From Lentisphaerae bacterium RIFOXYA12_64_32 (GTDB lineage: Bacteria > Verrucomicrobiota > Lentisphaeria > Oligosphaerales > YB12-FULL-65-16), in the NCBI GenBank assembly GCA_001803235.1, contig MHBL01000129.1, forward strand, positions 1-50,766: DNA of 50,766 bases, in the 5' to 3' direction. This document shows, piece by piece, positions 14,982-24,626 of the stretch. Numbering within the stretch: the stretch's first letter is position 1; every line of letters begins with the position of its first letter. The notes under the pieces were generated by a model that saw only the letters and a list, made by a program, of their open reading frames with translations, was not told the DNA's origin and did no database searches. The translations under genes and the position numbers were made by a program.

Positions 14982-17900
14982 CTACCGACCCGTCCCCCCG
15001 GTCGGCGCGAGGACGCGTTCCGGGGCGGTGGAGAGGTAGGGGCAGACGTCGCCGGTGAGCCAGACGCTGATATCCTCGACCGGTTCGACGCGGAGTTTCC
15101 AGACCTTGCCGGCCTCGTCGGGCTTTACCTCGATTTCCAGTTCGCGGCCGTCGAGGGCGTCGCTCTTCTCGAACGCCACGCGGCCGGTGGGGGACGTGAC
15201 GACGAAGTGCGCGGTCTCGGTCGGGCCGCCTTCCTTGGCGCCGAGCGCGAAGCGCTGCGCGCCGGCCGGGACGAAGAAGAACCGCTCGATGGGGTTATTG
15301 AACAGCGACAGCCGGTCCGTGCGACTGGCGACCTCCGCCGCGCAGCGGTTGGCGATGTTCACCGCCGTCGAACCTGTCCCCGGTGTGACTTCCAGGTAGT
15401 AGGTCCCTGCAACCTCCGCCTTGCGCACCAGCGTCTTGCTCTCGTCAACCGCGACCTCGCCTGAATCGAGCGGACACAGGTCGGGGTCCAGCAGACGGTA
15501 CGAGACCTTGGTGGTGTAGGTCGTCACGCGGACGTTGCGAACCTCGAGCTTGAGTTCTTCGCCGGCCGCGGCGCAGACGGCGAGCAGCCCGCGCTGGCGG
15601 ATCCGCGCCAAGCTCTCCGGCGCCGGTTGCGGCCAGGCGTCAGCAACCGCGACGAGCGGCCCCACCGATTCGTGAACGCTCGCCCGCAGTTCGCCGAGCA
15701 ACTCGGCATCGCCTTGCGACAGATGGTTCGCAGTGCATCGAATAATGTGTTCGCCCGGCGGCGTGCCTGCCGGCGGTGCAATCTGCACCTTGAACACCGT
15801 GTCCTTCAAAGCCGGTGCGGGCACTGCCGCCGGTTCCGCGGTGATGGCCCAGCCTTCCGGGCCGCTCGCCTTGAACGTGAGCTGTACGTCGTCCGGCGAC
15901 CAGTTGCGGAGCGTGACTTCGCCGGTCGCTTGCCGCCCGGCGACGACCACGACCGGGTCGGGCTGCGTGATGAGTTCGCACGGACGATCGGCCTCCAGGT
16001 AGAAGATATCGCTCAGACAGAACGGGGTGCCGCCGGCGGTGACCGTGGCCGCGCCGACGACGGGCACGAGCCGCTCGACATACAGCCCGGCCTTCAGGTC
16101 GAGCGCGGGCCGAAACTCGACCAACCCGGGCGCGTCCCGGCGCGGCGGCTGGTCGAGCCCTTCGACACGAAGCCCGTCCGCCGGCCAGTTGCCGACCGGC
16201 GTCAGTTCGAGCTTGGTGACGGTTCCGAGCGCTTCGGCGGGGCCGTGAACTGCGAAGGACAACTCCTTGCGGACTCCGCACGAGAGCCAGGCGTGGCGCG
16301 CGGTCAGGTGCGCGTGAGTTGCGGTCTGCGCACTCACCAGGGCCTGGAGGCGGCGTTGCAGTTCGGCCAGGGCGTTGCCGGGCCGCAGTGTGCCCGGCAG
16401 GTCGCGGAATTGCCCGGCGAGCGCGACAACGTCGCGGCTCAGGGCTGCGAGTTCCGCAACCCGCTCGCCCGCCGGGCGTCCGGCCAGTGCGACGAGTCGG
16501 TCCGCGAACGGCTGCAGCCTGGCCACAATAGCGGGGTCGCGCCCGTTCAGCATGCCGCCGATCTCCGCCGCGTCGAAAGCGGCGCAGCCGAGGAGGTACG
16601 GTCCGCCCGCGGGCAGCGCGATGCGATCGGTCACAGGCTCGGTGATCGAATGCACAACGCTGCCCGTGGCGATGTCGCTCACGACGGCCAGCCCCGGTCG
16701 CGCCAGTGCGAACTCCGCACCACCGGGCGCCTGGCAGAGCAGATGCCATGCATCGCCCGAGAGCACGGTCACATCCACCGACGCGGCGGTCTTGACCGTG
16801 TGTCGTAACTGGCGCAGGAGCAGGAACGGTTTCTGGTCCGTGTCGCGCGGCAGGCCTTGCCCTTCCGCCTTGATGCCGCGCACCGGCGCCTGCAGCCCCT
16901 CACGCGGCTGGAGTGTGCCGGAGGCGTCCCAGGTGCCTGCCTGCGCCGCGGTCTGTGCGGAGTCCGCACGGTTCAAGACGGGGCCATCACTGCAGGTCCA
17001 CAGCGACCCGCCAGGACCGGTGATCGGCGGAAACGTGCCTGACTCGACCGCGAGCAGTTCCCACGGTGTCTCGTCGAGCCAGGCGGGATGCACGGCCTGG
17101 TCCGGTTTCGTGGTCAGCACGCCGATGGCGGCGGTGTAGGCGGGCAAACGCATGGGGTGCGTGCCGGCCGCCGGTTCGATGTCCGCGACCGGCTGCGGCC
17201 AGGCGCGGACCAGGCGCGTCGCGGCCGGCAGGTTCAGCTTCTCGGCGCGCACGGTGAATTCGACGTCCTGGTCCTTGTCGGTGACGTTGACCAGAACAAC
17301 GCCGATGTCCGCGCCACGAGTCCAGGCCGAGGCCATGACCGCGGGGCCGGTCCAGAGGCGCGGCGTCTGCTTGCCGATACCGCTGTACTTGACCACGTGC
17401 CGGTCGGCGGCCAGTTCCAGCCCGGTCGTGCCCGGCGTGCCGCCCTTGGGCCGGACCGTGATGCGGGCCCACGTGCCGCCCTGCAGGAACTTGCGACCCG
17501 CAAGGTGATACGCCTGGACCACGTCGCGCAGCATTTCAGATGTGGGCTGTCCGGCTGCGGGCGGCGCAGGGCTGACGCTGCTGTTCAGGATCTGCATGCC
17601 CCAGGTGAACTGCATGCCGAGGAAGAGCGCGAACAATTCGGGCTTCTGCTCGAGCGTCGCGTCGCTGCCAAAGTCGATCGTGTACGGATGGTAAACGGCA
17701 TTGAACACCGGCCAGACCTGTTCGCCCGGCCGGTTCCACGAGCGGCTGATATCCAGGGTCAGGAAGCCGTCCATGCAGTCAAGGAAGATTTCGTCGATTT
17801 CTTCAGTGAAAAAAGAGGCGTCCGGGTCGAGTTTGCGGATCTCGCGACGCAGGTCGTGCATGAGTTGGCGGTTGCCCTCCCCCTGATAGTTGCCACCGTG

Positions 17901-19433
17901 CACGTCGTGGCCGTGCGTGGGGTCGTAGCAGGGCATGGCGGACCCGGCGGCGAGCACGTCCAGGTAGATGCCGGCGACGCCCTGTTCACCGATGAGTTTG
18001 CCGCAGGTCTCGCGCATTTTGGCGCGCCACTGCTCGGTCGCGGGGCACATCCAGGCGAACCGTTCCGTGCTCATCTGCCAGGGCCGGAACTCGCCTGACT
18101 CGTTCTTCATGGTTGACTTGAATGCGTCCTCGCGGAACCACGACTGCGTGTCCGTGTCCCAGTTCGTCGCCAGGATGTAAGGCAGGGGGCGCAGGCCGAG
18201 ATTGCACGCGTCGCGTAGGCCTTCGAGCAGGTACGGATCGCCCGGCAGGTACTCCGGGCCGTTGTTGTCGAAGAACGAGACGTTGTAACGGTAGTAGTGC
18301 GAAGCCATAGGCACCTGCAGCCACTTGCGGTACGCGGCCCACTCGGGGACGACTTTGGCCGGCTCGTGGTAGAACTTGGTCCAGAACGCGATGTCCCGGA
18401 ACCAGACCGGGGTGAACTGAGTCAGCGCCTCGCTGCAGGCCGCGGGCGTGGCGCCTGGCCAGGTGTCCACCGGACCGCGGCGACACCACCCCTGCCCCCT
18501 AGCCCAGTCCAGGTACATGGCGGCCGCTTCGTGGTAGTCGCCGGTGAACACGCCGAGGACCGTGGCGTAGGGCGGCGTGTAGTTCACCGCCTGGCCGGCC
18601 TGGGCCGGGATCGGCCAGGCGTGAACGGGCGGCACGTGCTCGATCCACCACCGCATTTGGCTGACCGGCTCGCCGCTCTTCATTCCGAACCGCTTGTACT
18701 GCTGCGCACCGTCCTGGGTCGCAAAGTACAGGCCGGCGGCATCGGAGAAGTCCGGGCGCCAGCCGGTCTCCGGGTTGACGCCTTCCGCGGTGTCGAGGTC
18801 CGGCGTCCGCTTGTCGGGCGTGCCCCAGAACGCGAGGAACTGCATCGACGCCGGCTGCGGGTAGGCCAGGGTGATGGCGAGCTCGCGCCCGACCGGATCG
18901 CGCAGGAGCCGTCCGAGGTACTGCGGGCTGCTCATCTGGTCGTCGCCGATGCCGCGGATCCCGCACACGCGCGGGAAATCGACTTGCCACAGCGCCGCCC
19001 CCGCCGCGCCCTGCACCTCGATCGTCCACGTCGCCGTTGCGGAGTCCGCGGGCAGGCGCACGGTGGCCACGACCTTCACGTCGGCCTGGATGGAGGGAAT
19101 CTTGACGCCGCTCCACGTGATGCGGAGTTCGCCGGCACTGAGTTCGTGCGTTGCGGACGCCGCAGCCATGGACATGACCCGCTGTGTCGCGCCGGCCGCA
19201 CCCCGGAACTGCAGGACCCAAAGCGACCGCTCCGCCTTGTCGCCGTCGGGGCGTGGCGCGATGAACTCGGTGGCCTTGGCTTTGTTGAGCACGCCGCTGA
19301 GGGCATACCCGTCCTGGTCGTCAAACCGCAGCGTCAGACGGTTGTTCTCCAACGCGATCTCCGCACGGGCAAAGGTCGCGGCGATGAGGAGCGCTGAGGC
19401 AATACGTGGAACGCAACCGAAGCGGTTTCTCAT
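14982..19433 (-). CDS. large secreted DUF6259-type glycosidase-like protein (1483 aa)
   Basis: A very large exported protein. A signal peptide (about 1-24, ending FARA) is followed by a beta-rich N-terminal domain (LENNRLTLRFDDQDG and following) and, from roughly residue 270 to 640, a TIM-barrel-like region of the DUF6259 kind: VAGIYLDVLAAGSAMPCYD, HGHDVHGGNYQGEGNR and FFTEEIDEIFLDCMDGF provide the acidic residues expected of a glycoside hydrolase. After it come a beta-sandwich domain, a helical segment near 1040-1100 and several Ig-like or NEW3-type modules to the end. Probable role: extracellular or periplasmic attack on a complex polysaccharide; the substrate is not readable. ATG 19433 is chosen for the signal peptide; AAGG precedes it. 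It appears to be a single-gene unit. Confidence 0.8.
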   Translation of the reverse strand: MRNRFGCVPRIASALLIAATFARAEIALENNRLTLRFDDQDGYALSGVLNKAKATEFIAPRPDGDKAERSLWVLQFRGAAGATQRVMSMAAASATHELSAGELRITWSGVKIPSIQADVKVVATVRLPADSATATWTIEVQGAAGAALWQVDFPRVCGIRGIGDDQMSSPQYLGRLLRDPVGRELAITLAYPQPASMQFLAFWGTPDKRTPDLDTAEGVNPETGWRPDFSDAAGLYFATQDGAQQYKRFGMKSGEPVSQMRWWIEHVPPVHAWPIPAQAGQAVNYTPPYATVLGVFTGDYHEAAAMYLDWARGQGWCRRGPVDTWPGATPAACSEALTQFTPVWFRDIAFWTKFYHEPAKVVPEWAAYRKWLQVPMASHYYRYNVSFFDNNGPEYLPGDPYLLEGLRDACNLGLRPLPYILATNWDTDTQSWFREDAFKSTMKNESGEFRPWQMSTERFAWMCPATEQWRAKMRETCGKLIGEQGVAGIYLDVLAAGSAMPCYDPTHGHDVHGGNYQGEGNRQLMHDLRREIRKLDPDASFFTEEIDEIFLDCMDGFLTLDISRSWNRPGEQVWPVFNAVYHPYTIDFGSDATLEQKPELFALFLGMQFTWGMQILNSSVSPAPPAAGQPTSEMLRDVVQAYHLAGRKFLQGGTWARITVRPKGGTPGTTGLELAADRHVVKYSGIGKQTPRLWTGPAVMASAWTRGADIGVVLVNVTDKDQDVEFTVRAEKLNLPAATRLVRAWPQPVADIEPAAGTHPMRLPAYTAAIGVLTTKPDQAVHPAWLDETPWELLAVESGTFPPITGPGGSLWTCSDGPVLNRADSAQTAAQAGTWDASGTLQPREGLQAPVRGIKAEGQGLPRDTDQKPFLLLRQLRHTVKTAASVDVTVLSGDAWHLLCQAPGGAEFALARPGLAVVSDIATGSVVHSITEPVTDRIALPAGGPYLLGCAAFDAAEIGGMLNGRDPAIVARLQPFADRLVALAGRPAGERVAELAALSRDVVALAGQFRDLPGTLRPGNALAELQRRLQALVSAQTATHAHLTARHAWLSCGVRKELSFAVHGPAEALGTVTKLELTPVGNWPADGLRVEGLDQPPRRDAPGLVEFRPALDLKAGLYVERLVPVVGAATVTAGGTPFCLSDIFYLEADRPCELITQPDPVVVVAGRQATGEVTLRNWSPDDVQLTFKASGPEGWAITAEPAAVPAPALKDTVFKVQIAPPAGTPPGEHIIRCTANHLSQGDAELLGELRASVHESVGPLVAVADAWPQPAPESLARIRQRGLLAVCAAAGEELKLEVRNVRVTTYTTKVSYRLLDPDLCPLDSGEVAVDESKTLVRKAEVAGTYYLEVTPGTGSTAVNIANRCAAEVASRTDRLSLFNNPIERFFFVPAGAQRFALGAKEGGPTETAHFVVTSPTGRVAFEKSDALDGRELEIEVKPDEAGKVWKLRVEPVEDISVWLTGDVCPYLSTAPERVLAPTGGTGR

Positions 19434-20076
19434 GTAGTGTCCCTTCTTCGCGGCTCGGAGGATGAGCGTCAATGTGCCACTATAGGGCGCTGGGCGTGGC
19501 GGCGCAAGAGGCGCACAATGGCGTTGCCGTCGGCCTGGATATCGGGCCGCGCATTGGCTACGTTCCGGATGGTGGTGGGGATGGATGTTCCACCATCCCT
19601 GGTCACCCGGTGATCAACATGCAAGCGGCGGCACTACCAGAAGAGTTGTCCGAGAAGGTCCGCGCCTTAGTGGACCAGCACTGTCGCGCGCCTGGCACCG
19701 GATGCTAACCAAGGCCGAGCCGATCATCGCTGCGCTGCCCTACACCGAGGTCGGCAAGTGTGTCCTCAACGCCGACGGCACGCTGTTCCGGGGCGACGCC
19801 GTGAGCCTGCGCAATGCCATGGCGAGCGGCAGCGTGCGCTTCCATGCCGGCCGGATTCGCGGCGCACTGCCGCCGTTGGTGGGGTGACACCGGTTGGTCG
19901 GGCGTGCGACACCACCACGAGTGGGGGGGGGACGCGCTTGCGGCTGACCAGGCGACGCAGGCCAGATCGACATGCCACGAAGCCCGCCCCCCGACGCCGG
20001 TCCGTCTCCATCGTGACAGCGCGCCGAATTGGGCAGGCAGCGTCTGCCCGATCCGGGGACAACCAGGCTCTGTCGT
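19434..20076. other. 643-bp region with at most a decayed gene
   Basis: Between two minus-strand genes. Apart from the possible broken reading frame at 19619-19887 it holds a hairpin at 19578-19599 (GGGATGG paired with CCATCCC) and no other structure I can support. Confidence 0.5.
19619..19887 (+). pseudogene. possible frameshifted small gene
   Basis: Two adjacent frames each look protein-like and meet near 19681. The first reads MQAAALPEELSEKVRALVDQ; the second reads RMLTKAEPIIAALPYTEVGK and goes on to a stop at 19885-19887, with strongly GC-rich third codon positions as in genuine genes here. A single-base change would join them into about 88 residues. No family is recognised and no ribosome binding site is seen. 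Confidence 0.3.
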
Positions 20077-20514
20077 TCAGTCCTGTGTCGGGAGTGGTCC
20101 GAGCGGCAGGCGCAGGCACTGCGCGGCGGCACGGAGACAACGGTCATTGCTCAGGATCGGCCACGACGCGCCGATCTCCGCACTGGCCAGATGGATGGCG
20201 TCCAGCGTCCGGACGGGGACGGCGGGGTGGCAACGTTCGATGATGGCGTTGGCGCGCCGCAGCACAGTCCCGGTTACGGGTTCCAGCAGAAGAGCGCCGC
20301 CCTGCACGTACCGCTCGCACCTGGTCCATGCCTGCCGCCGCGTCTCCGCATCGATGGCGCGCTCGCGTTCCTTGCGGCAAAGCGCAGACCACACTTCGGT
20401 CAGCAGGATCTGGGAGGAGCACAGCCCTATCTGCCCGTCGACAAGGCCGGCGTAGAACAGGCTGTCGGGTTCTCGCACGACCAACTTCACCAGGATGGCG
20501 GTGTCCAGGTACAT
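20077..20514 (-). CDS. PIN-domain toxin (VapC-like ribonuclease)
   Basis: A 145-aa PIN-domain protein, expected to be a magnesium-dependent endoribonuclease toxin. The acidic quartet of the family can be placed at D4 (MYLDTAILVK), E40 (LLTEVWSAL), D105 (TLDAIHLA) and D124 (ILSNDRCLRAA). ATG 20514 starts 2 bases after the antitoxin stop, so the two are translationally coupled. The length is normal for VapC. The final dozen residues beyond the fold are Leu/Pro-rich. Confidence 0.92.
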   Translation of the reverse strand: MYLDTAILVKLVVREPDSLFYAGLVDGQIGLCSSQILLTEVWSALCRKERERAIDAETRRQAWTRCERYVQGGALLLEPVTGTVLRRANAIIERCHPAVPVRTLDAIHLASAEIGASWPILSNDRCLRAAAQCLRLPLGPLPTQD

Positions 20515-20516
20515 CG

Positions 20517-20786
20517 TCAGTCGCGTCCGTCGCGTTCTTCCCTGACCAACACTTCGGCTGGGCGTGCGCCCCGGACGATGGGCAGGCGTCGGAGCCATTG
20601 CCGATCCACAGCGAAAGGCGCCTTCGCGGCGCGCACCGGGATCAGTGTCGCCTTGGGTCTGCCGTGGTAGGTGATGGTGATCTCGTGACCCGCCGCGGCC
20701 TGTTCGACGAGTTCCGACAGATGCGCTTTGGCTTCCCGGACGCTGACTCGCCCCGTAAGGGACGGTTGTGGATGTGTGGTCTTCAT
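20517..20786 (-). CDS. Phd/YefM-type antitoxin
   Basis: An 89-aa antitoxin upstream of the PIN toxin. The N-terminal half is typical of Phd/YefM DNA-binding antitoxins: GRVSVREAKAHLSELVEQAAAG followed by ITITYHGRPKATLIPV. The C-terminal region, rich in Arg, is the part expected to wrap the toxin. It should bind and repress its own promoter; a 24-bp palindrome sits exactly there. The promoter -10 lies only six bases from the ATG, so the mRNA may be leaderless, and no ribosome binding site is visible. Pairing of a Phd-type antitoxin with a PIN toxin is common. Confidence 0.93.
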   Translation of the reverse strand: MKTTHPQPSLTGRVSVREAKAHLSELVEQAAAGHEITITYHGRPKATLIPVRAAKAPFAVDRQWLRRLPIVRGARPAEVLVREERDGRD

Positions 20787-20792
20787 GAGAAT

Positions 20793-20821
20793 AAAGTAGT
20801 CACAAGTGACTACTTTGTCAA
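20793..20821 (-). promoter_or_regulatory. promoter and palindromic operator of the toxin-antitoxin operon
   Basis: On the minus strand TTGACA (20816-20821) and TACTTT (20793-20798) are 17 bases apart, a near-ideal sigma70 promoter. A perfect 11-bp inverted repeat with a 2-base centre (20793-20803 and 20806-20816; core GTAGTCAC/GTGACTAC) fills the spacer and both edges, the expected binding site for the antitoxin. Transcription would begin at or next to the ATG. Confidence 0.85.
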
Positions 20822-20877
20822 CCTGTGCCGGGGAACTGCCCTGGGGAACTGCGACCAGGGCCTGGCCGCGCCGCGGT

Positions 20878-23244
20878 TCACCGCCAGGTCAAGGCGGTCT
20901 GCATTTCGAGGATGCGGCGGGCGATCATCCAGCGGAAGACGTCGAAGGCGTCCGGGTCCCACATGCCGTCGTACTTGTACTTGATCTGGACGTCGATCGC
21001 GTCCCAGACGAACTTGAGATCGTCGCTGGCGGCCTGGGCGAGGTCGTCGCGCCCGGCGGCCTTGGCGCGCTCGATCCAGTGTTCGAGCGTGGTGATGTAG
21101 CGGCCGTCGTCGATGCCTTCGCGGAACGCTTCCCAAAGCGTGACGGGAATGGGACTGCCATCGTCGGCGGTGCGTACCATGAAGTCCATGTAGCTGGTGT
21201 CCAGGTTGTTCCACGGGTTGCCGCCTTCCGCTTTGTAGATCCAGGGGATCAGGGTGCGGAAGCCGGAGCGCCAGAACCCGAACCCGTAGGTCATGCGTGC
21301 GCCGGTGACCGGCGTGTGGTCGTTCTCGCCGCTGATGTGGTTCGGGTAGCACCAGTACTCGACGCCGGGCCGCGCCTTCATGTCGGCCAGGATCACCTCG
21401 CGATCCGGATTGAACGGTTGGCAGCACCAAACGTCGAGGAACGGTCGCATGGGTTCGAACTGCTCGTGCACGGGGTCGGCGGTGACGTAGGTGCGCACAC
21501 CCGGGACCTTCTTGATGGCCTTGAGGACCTCGACCATAAACGCGACCGAGTCGGCGGCCGTGGACGGTTCATCGACGGGGTAATAGAGGAACTCCGGCCA
21601 CTGCCGGATCTTGCGCTCTCTCTCGATCTGCGTCACCATCTCCGTGATGGTGTCAAAGAACTCCTGCGGCGGCACCTCGACGCCCTGAATGTGGGACTTG
21701 AACGGCTTCTTGTTGTACTTGCCGTAGGTGGCAAACGTGTTGATGCTGACGGGCATGGGGCGGGTGAAACCGTACTTGCGGCACAGGTCCATGACCTGCT
21801 CGAAGTCGTCGAAGTTGAAGTTCCACTTGCCGTCCTTGGGCGCGGGCGCCCACAGGCCGAGGGTGATGCCGTTCATGCCGTGCTCGGACATGTCGAGGTG
21901 TTCGAGGTCGGCGCGGCGGCGTTGCCACTCGCGCGAGAACGCGTCGGGCGACCGGCTCATCTCCGGGTAAGGGTGGTGGTAATACAGGGCATAGTTGATG
22001 CTCTGGTCCTTCTCGAGCACAATCGGCAGGACGCGGAGGCGCACGCCGATGTCGTGGACCTTCTTCCCGCCCTCGTAGACCGTGGCGCGGCCGGCGTACA
22101 CCTCCGCGGGCGTGTCGGGCGTCACAAACACGGTGGCCCAGATGCGGAAGTTCTCGCCCTTGGTCAGATCGACGGAACCCGGCAGCGGCATGAGCACATC
22201 GGGGGCACGGTAGTAGACGCCTTCGCTCGAGTAATTCGGCTTCACCCACATGTACTTCACATAGCGCACGTCGAGGGCCGCGGCCGGAATGCTCTTGCCG
22301 GTGCGCGAGTCAAGCGCCGAAAATTCGACACGCACGTCCTTCATGTCACGCAGTGGGTAGATGGTGAACTCGAGCGGCTCATACTCGCCCCAAGCCGCAA
22401 ACGCGCGCGACTCGGCGTCGATCTCCTTGCGCAGCGGCACGGTGTTGGGCCAGACACAGGAGAGGTAAGTGCGGCGATAGAGCACGCAACCGCGGTCCTT
22501 CTCCTCGCCGGTGAAGGCGGGCAACGGCGTGTTGTCGACGTGCGGTTGGTGCTTCCAGGTCTCGAGGACCTTCTGGGGCAGGACGTAGATATCCTGCTCG
22601 TAGCTGGCCAGCAGTTCGGCGTGTGTCTTGTCCCAGTCGGCAACCGGGATCAGGACGAGGCCGTTGACGAGCCACTTGCTGCGCGTCGTAAAAACGAAAT
22701 CCAGGGTGCCTTCCGAGACCACGTCCATGGTTACGGCGCGAGTCTCGTACGGGCCGGGGAACGTGGCGTCGATCCGGCCTTGGCCGCAGACGACGTGCGT
22801 GTCCCAGACGCGGTTCGCACCGCCGCCTTGCGGCCCTGCGGCGCCGATGACCATCCAGGCGCGGTACTTGCCGGCGGGTATGGCCACGCGCAAGGTTGCG
22901 GTGCCCTGCCCTTCGATGTGGTCCTGGCTCAGGGCGTTGGTGTAGACCTTGGGCCGGTCCTGGCGGCCGCTGTGCTCGTTGAGCTTCGGCTCGGAGTCGA
23001 CCGGTGCGTCGATGGCGGCAACCGCAGGCTTGTCGACCCAACCCAAGGCCGCGCCGTCGACCCACGCCGTGTCCGGCGTCAGCGCGGTGAACCCTTCGGC
23101 GACCGGCGACTTGGCGGTGCCGCTGTCCAGTTTGACACTCTGGGCACACAGCGTGGAGGCGACAAGGGCCGCGGCGGTCAGGAGCAGCCCGGCAGTGACC
23201 CGGGACCCGGCCCGCGGAACGGTGGCGATCGGGGAAAGCCTCAT
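20878..23244 (-). CDS. secreted DUF4091 glycoside-hydrolase-like protein
   Basis: A 788-aa exported protein. A signal peptide (about 1-35, AGLLLTAAALVASTLCAQ) precedes an N-terminal carbohydrate-binding-like beta-sandwich, a middle beta domain (DVRVEFSALDS, VFVTPDTPAEVYAGRATVYE) and a C-terminal TIM-barrel region ending in DUF4091: FLYYPVDEPSTAADSVAFMV contains the acidic DE expected at the active site, and GFRTLIPWIYKAEGG plus EAFREGIDDGRYITTLEHW are the DUF4091 hallmark. Members often act in alpha- or beta-linked glycan degradation. ATG 23244 overlaps the upstream stop as ATGA, with GGGAGGA six bases before it, so the longer start at 23259 is rejected. It is the last of three coupled genes for secreted beta-rich proteins. 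Confidence 0.9.
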   Translation of the reverse strand: MRLSPIATVPRAGSRVTAGLLLTAAALVASTLCAQSVKLDSGTAKSPVAEGFTALTPDTAWVDGAALGWVDKPAVAAIDAPVDSEPKLNEHSGRQDRPKVYTNALSQDHIEGQGTATLRVAIPAGKYRAWMVIGAAGPQGGGANRVWDTHVVCGQGRIDATFPGPYETRAVTMDVVSEGTLDFVFTTRSKWLVNGLVLIPVADWDKTHAELLASYEQDIYVLPQKVLETWKHQPHVDNTPLPAFTGEEKDRGCVLYRRTYLSCVWPNTVPLRKEIDAESRAFAAWGEYEPLEFTIYPLRDMKDVRVEFSALDSRTGKSIPAAALDVRYVKYMWVKPNYSSEGVYYRAPDVLMPLPGSVDLTKGENFRIWATVFVTPDTPAEVYAGRATVYEGGKKVHDIGVRLRVLPIVLEKDQSINYALYYHHPYPEMSRSPDAFSREWQRRRADLEHLDMSEHGMNGITLGLWAPAPKDGKWNFNFDDFEQVMDLCRKYGFTRPMPVSINTFATYGKYNKKPFKSHIQGVEVPPQEFFDTITEMVTQIERERKIRQWPEFLYYPVDEPSTAADSVAFMVEVLKAIKKVPGVRTYVTADPVHEQFEPMRPFLDVWCCQPFNPDREVILADMKARPGVEYWCYPNHISGENDHTPVTGARMTYGFGFWRSGFRTLIPWIYKAEGGNPWNNLDTSYMDFMVRTADDGSPIPVTLWEAFREGIDDGRYITTLEHWIERAKAAGRDDLAQAASDDLKFVWDAIDVQIKYKYDGMWDPDAFDVFRWMIARRILEMQTALTWR

Positions 23245-24626
23245 CGCATTTCCTCCCATGGGTTAAGGATCAACCGGATCGCATGCGTCCGGCTGGCGAT
23301 TTCCTTGCCGCCCTGGCACAGCTTCACGTCGATCTTGTACGCACCCGGCCGCCATTTCTGCCAGTACAGGCGGATTCTGGCGGACTTGCCGGTTGTCACG
23401 GTCTCGCCGCTGCCGGTGACGCCGCCCTGGTCGTCGGAAGCCGTCCAAGTCACCTTCAGCGGTTCCTTCTGCGAACCGAGGACGTTGACGGGCAACTCAA
23501 GCTCGACAAACTCGTTCGGCGAGAAGTAGAGGACGGACTTCGTCGGTTTCCCGAGCAGGTCGACCGGCATGTTCCCGAGCACCGTCGAGCGCCGCTGCAC
23601 AAGTGTCGCACCGTCGAGGAGCCGGACGTTGAGCGTCTTGCCCTGGTCGCCCGGCACGACGTTAAACTCGAGCTTCAGCGTGCCGGTCTGGATCGCCAGG
23701 GCCGGCGCATCGAAGATGGCGCGCTTCTGCCCGTCGATCTCGATCTCGGCCGAGGAGAGCCGCTGCTTGTCGCCCTCGACGGCGAGCGTGCAGGCATTGG
23801 CGCCGTACATGATGTCGCCCAGGGTAAAGTCTTTCACGCCGAACGGGATGTTCAGCTTCTCGATGCCTGTCAGTTCGGCAAAGGCGTTCGTCTCGTGGAA
23901 CCCCGAAACGGACGTCTGCAGGGACGTGAGATACTGCGAGGTCGTGCGCCGGGCGCGGGCGACATGGAAATACCACGGCCCCTGGAACGACTGGACCGGC
24001 AGATTGGCCAACGGCAGCCGCAGCTCGAGTGTCCACTCTTTGGCGCCGACGCGCGTCTTGATCTCGGCCTCGCTGTCGTAGCCCTTGTCCATCTTCGCGG
24101 CGCGGCCAGGCAAATATCCGTCCATGAGTGCGCCGGCAGGGTTGATGCAGAGCTGGACGTAGCGATCGACGCCCTGGGCGCAGGGCATGACCATGAACTC
24201 GATGTCATCGTCCTGCCACACGTCGCTGTCGCGTTGCGTGTGGCGCATGCTCAGCCTCTCGGCGAACGGCTCCTCGCAGACGACACCGAGGTACAGGTTG
24301 GCGCTGTCAGCGGTCAGCATGGCCCGGGTGCCGACGCGCTCGTCCGGTGGGAGTTCTGCGCCGCCGAGCAGCACGAACCGGTCCAGGACCGTCGCGGCCG
24401 TCCAGCATGCCTCGTCGAGGTTGCCGTCGATGACCGGCGCCTGGGCCGTGACGGCCAAGGCGTAGCTTTCGGCTGCAGCGGCCGGCCGTGGCAGCAAGCA
24501 AGCGAGTGCGAGCGCGGCGACGAGCAGCCACGCGTTACCCGGACCGCGTAAACGCGGTACTACAAGCCTGACCAGTTCCCCGTTCCGGCTCACGTTGGGG
24601 GGCATTCGGGTCATTCCTGTTTCCAT
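23241..24626 (-). CDS. secreted CBM9-like sugar-binding protein
   Basis: A 461-aa exported protein. Following a long signal peptide (ending near PRPAAAAE, residue 52), residues of about 55-270 form a carbohydrate-binding CBM9/DOMON-like domain: APVIDGNLDEACWTAATVL and SDVWQDDDIEFMVMP are its standard opening and metal/ligand loop. The rest is an all-beta region of unknown type. ATG 24626 overlaps the end of the previous gene by 16 bases; ATG 24614, which gives a 4-base ATGA overlap, is an equally reasonable start. It overlaps the downstream DUF4091 gene by ATGA, implying that the three proteins are made together and probably act on the same extracellular glycan. Confidence 0.85.
   Translation of the reverse strand: METGMTRMPPNVSRNGELVRLVVPRLRGPGNAWLLVAALALACLLPRPAAAAESYALAVTAQAPVIDGNLDEACWTAATVLDRFVLLGGAELPPDERVGTRAMLTADSANLYLGVVCEEPFAERLSMRHTQRDSDVWQDDDIEFMVMPCAQGVDRYVQLCINPAGALMDGYLPGRAAKMDKGYDSEAEIKTRVGAKEWTLELRLPLANLPVQSFQGPWYFHVARARRTTSQYLTSLQTSVSGFHETNAFAELTGIEKLNIPFGVKDFTLGDIMYGANACTLAVEGDKQRLSSAEIEIDGQKRAIFDAPALAIQTGTLKLEFNVVPGDQGKTLNVRLLDGATLVQRRSTVLGNMPVDLLGKPTKSVLYFSPNEFVELELPVNVLGSQKEPLKVTWTASDDQGGVTGSGETVTTGKSARIRLYWQKWRPGAYKIDVKLCQGGKEIASRTHAIRLILNPWEEMR

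Noticed and set aside
20806..23529. Open frame of 907 codons on the plus strand
   Set aside because: It is antisense to the DUF4091 gene, whose protein has a signal peptide, family motifs and a proper ribosome site. High GC leaves the opposite strand open; the antisense product is low-complexity Val/Asp/Arg-rich.
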